Origin: Bacteroidota bacterium
Lineage (GTDB): Bacteria; Bacteroidota; Bacteroidia; Bacteroidales; VadinHA17
Assembly (NCBI GenBank): GCA_022711195.1
Contig: JAKLFN010000104.1
Location: 1 to 7,136, forward strand
Reading direction: 5' to 3'
DNA length: 7,136 nucleotides
Shown here one piece after another: positions 6,895 through 7,136 of the stretch. The number at the start of each line of letters is the position of its first letter. Position 1 is the stretch's first letter. Made by a program: the position numbers and the translations under genes. Under the pieces are notes generated by a model. That model worked only from the letters and a program-made list of their open reading frames with translations, searched no databases and was not told the DNA's origin.

Positions 6895-7136
6895 TTACTT
6901 TTTGGGAGGATTTTCACAATAATCACAAATTCCGTTCTTATTGGCATCAACATAATTCATGCCCTGTCTGCGTCCCTGACCCATACCGCACGGACCCATT
7001 CCCATTCTCTGACCCTGGCGGCCGCCTCTCATATAACCTTGTCCCTTACCTCTGACACCGGATGATCTGCGGGCTTCAAAATTATCGCATATACCATCAT
7101 TGTTTGCATCAACCCATGCAACACCTCTGTTATTTG
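6895..7136 (-). CDS. C-terminal part of a protein with EF-hand-type VDANxxGICD repeats
   Basis: The frame enters from the right edge and ends at TAA (6897-6895), giving 79 complete codons; the start is outside the window. Two near-identical 12-residue calcium-binding loops are present: DANNDGICDNFE (residues 9-20 of the visible part) and DANKNGICDYCE (63-74). Each has Asp/Asn at positions 1, 3, 5 and 9 and Glu at 12, the EF-hand ligand pattern, with a Cys at position 8. Between them is a flexible, basic linker of about 40 residues rich in Gly, Arg, Gln and Met with one Cys (PCGMGQG). Proteins of this type are usually small and secreted, but the signal peptide would lie outside the window. It ends in PPKK. 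It is cut off from the downstream operon by a terminator, so a shared function is not implied. Its function is unknown, though binding of calcium or another metal is reasonable. Confidence 0.82.
   Translation of the reverse strand, partial: NNRGVAWVDANNDGICDNFEARRSSGVRGKGQGYMRGGRQGQRMGMGPCGMGQGRRQGMNYVDANKNGICDYCENPPKK

Noticed and set aside
6874..7065. Plus-strand open frame of 63 codons with a Thr/Ser/His-rich end
   Set aside because: The minus strand here encodes two exact EF-hand loops ending at a stop followed by a terminator, so this frame is the shadow.
6895..7136. EF-hand repeat protein as the precursor peptide for the PqqD-like protein
   Set aside because: A strong terminator and a new promoter separate it from the operon, and its calcium-loop repeats are a recognised structural motif rather than a leader-core layout.

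Overview
The window looks like chromosome from a member of the Bacteroidota, probably an uncultured Bacteroidales-type organism. This is inferred from four things: moderately AT-rich DNA, no clear Shine-Dalgarno sequences before most starts, secreted Ile/Leu-rich signal peptides on TPR and outer-membrane proteins, and a Cys-containing EF-hand repeat protein of a style I associate with that phylum. No RNA gene, insertion sequence, CRISPR array or prophage was seen. Every gene I can support lies on the minus strand, so transcription runs from high to low coordinates.

Right end (6895-7136): the last 79 codons of a small protein with two perfect EF-hand-type calcium loops. It ends in a strong hairpin terminator (6817-6850). 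A short AT-rich gap with a TATAAT box follows (6738-6816).

Rest of the window (6737 down to 1): one compact unit of six genes with overlaps or gaps of 14 nt or less, almost certainly an operon. In order of transcription: (1) an 82-residue PqqD-like / RiPP-recognition-element protein; (2) a CPSase-like ATP-grasp ligase; (3) a fold-type III PLP decarboxylase of the diaminopimelate decarboxylase superfamily, whose residues for recognising diaminopimelate are replaced; (4) an unusual fusion of a whole urea-transporter domain to an M23 metallopeptidase with an extra C-terminal domain; (5) a secreted TPR protein with an outer-membrane beta-barrel, YaiO-like; (6) a second secreted TPR protein that runs off the left edge.

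How they may work together (inference): the first three genes pair a small recognition or carrier protein with an amino-acid-activating ligase and an amino-acid decarboxylase. This resembles the logic of the BtrI/BtrJ/BtrK steps in butirosin biosynthesis, or of RRE-guided peptide modification. The next three genes supply an inner-membrane channel with a peptidase, an outer-membrane barrel and a TPR scaffold, that is, an envelope-spanning set. The best candidate for an undescribed system here is this whole cassette: a small-molecule or peptide-modifying pathway coupled to envelope transport or cell-wall processing. Its substrate cannot be read from the sequence.
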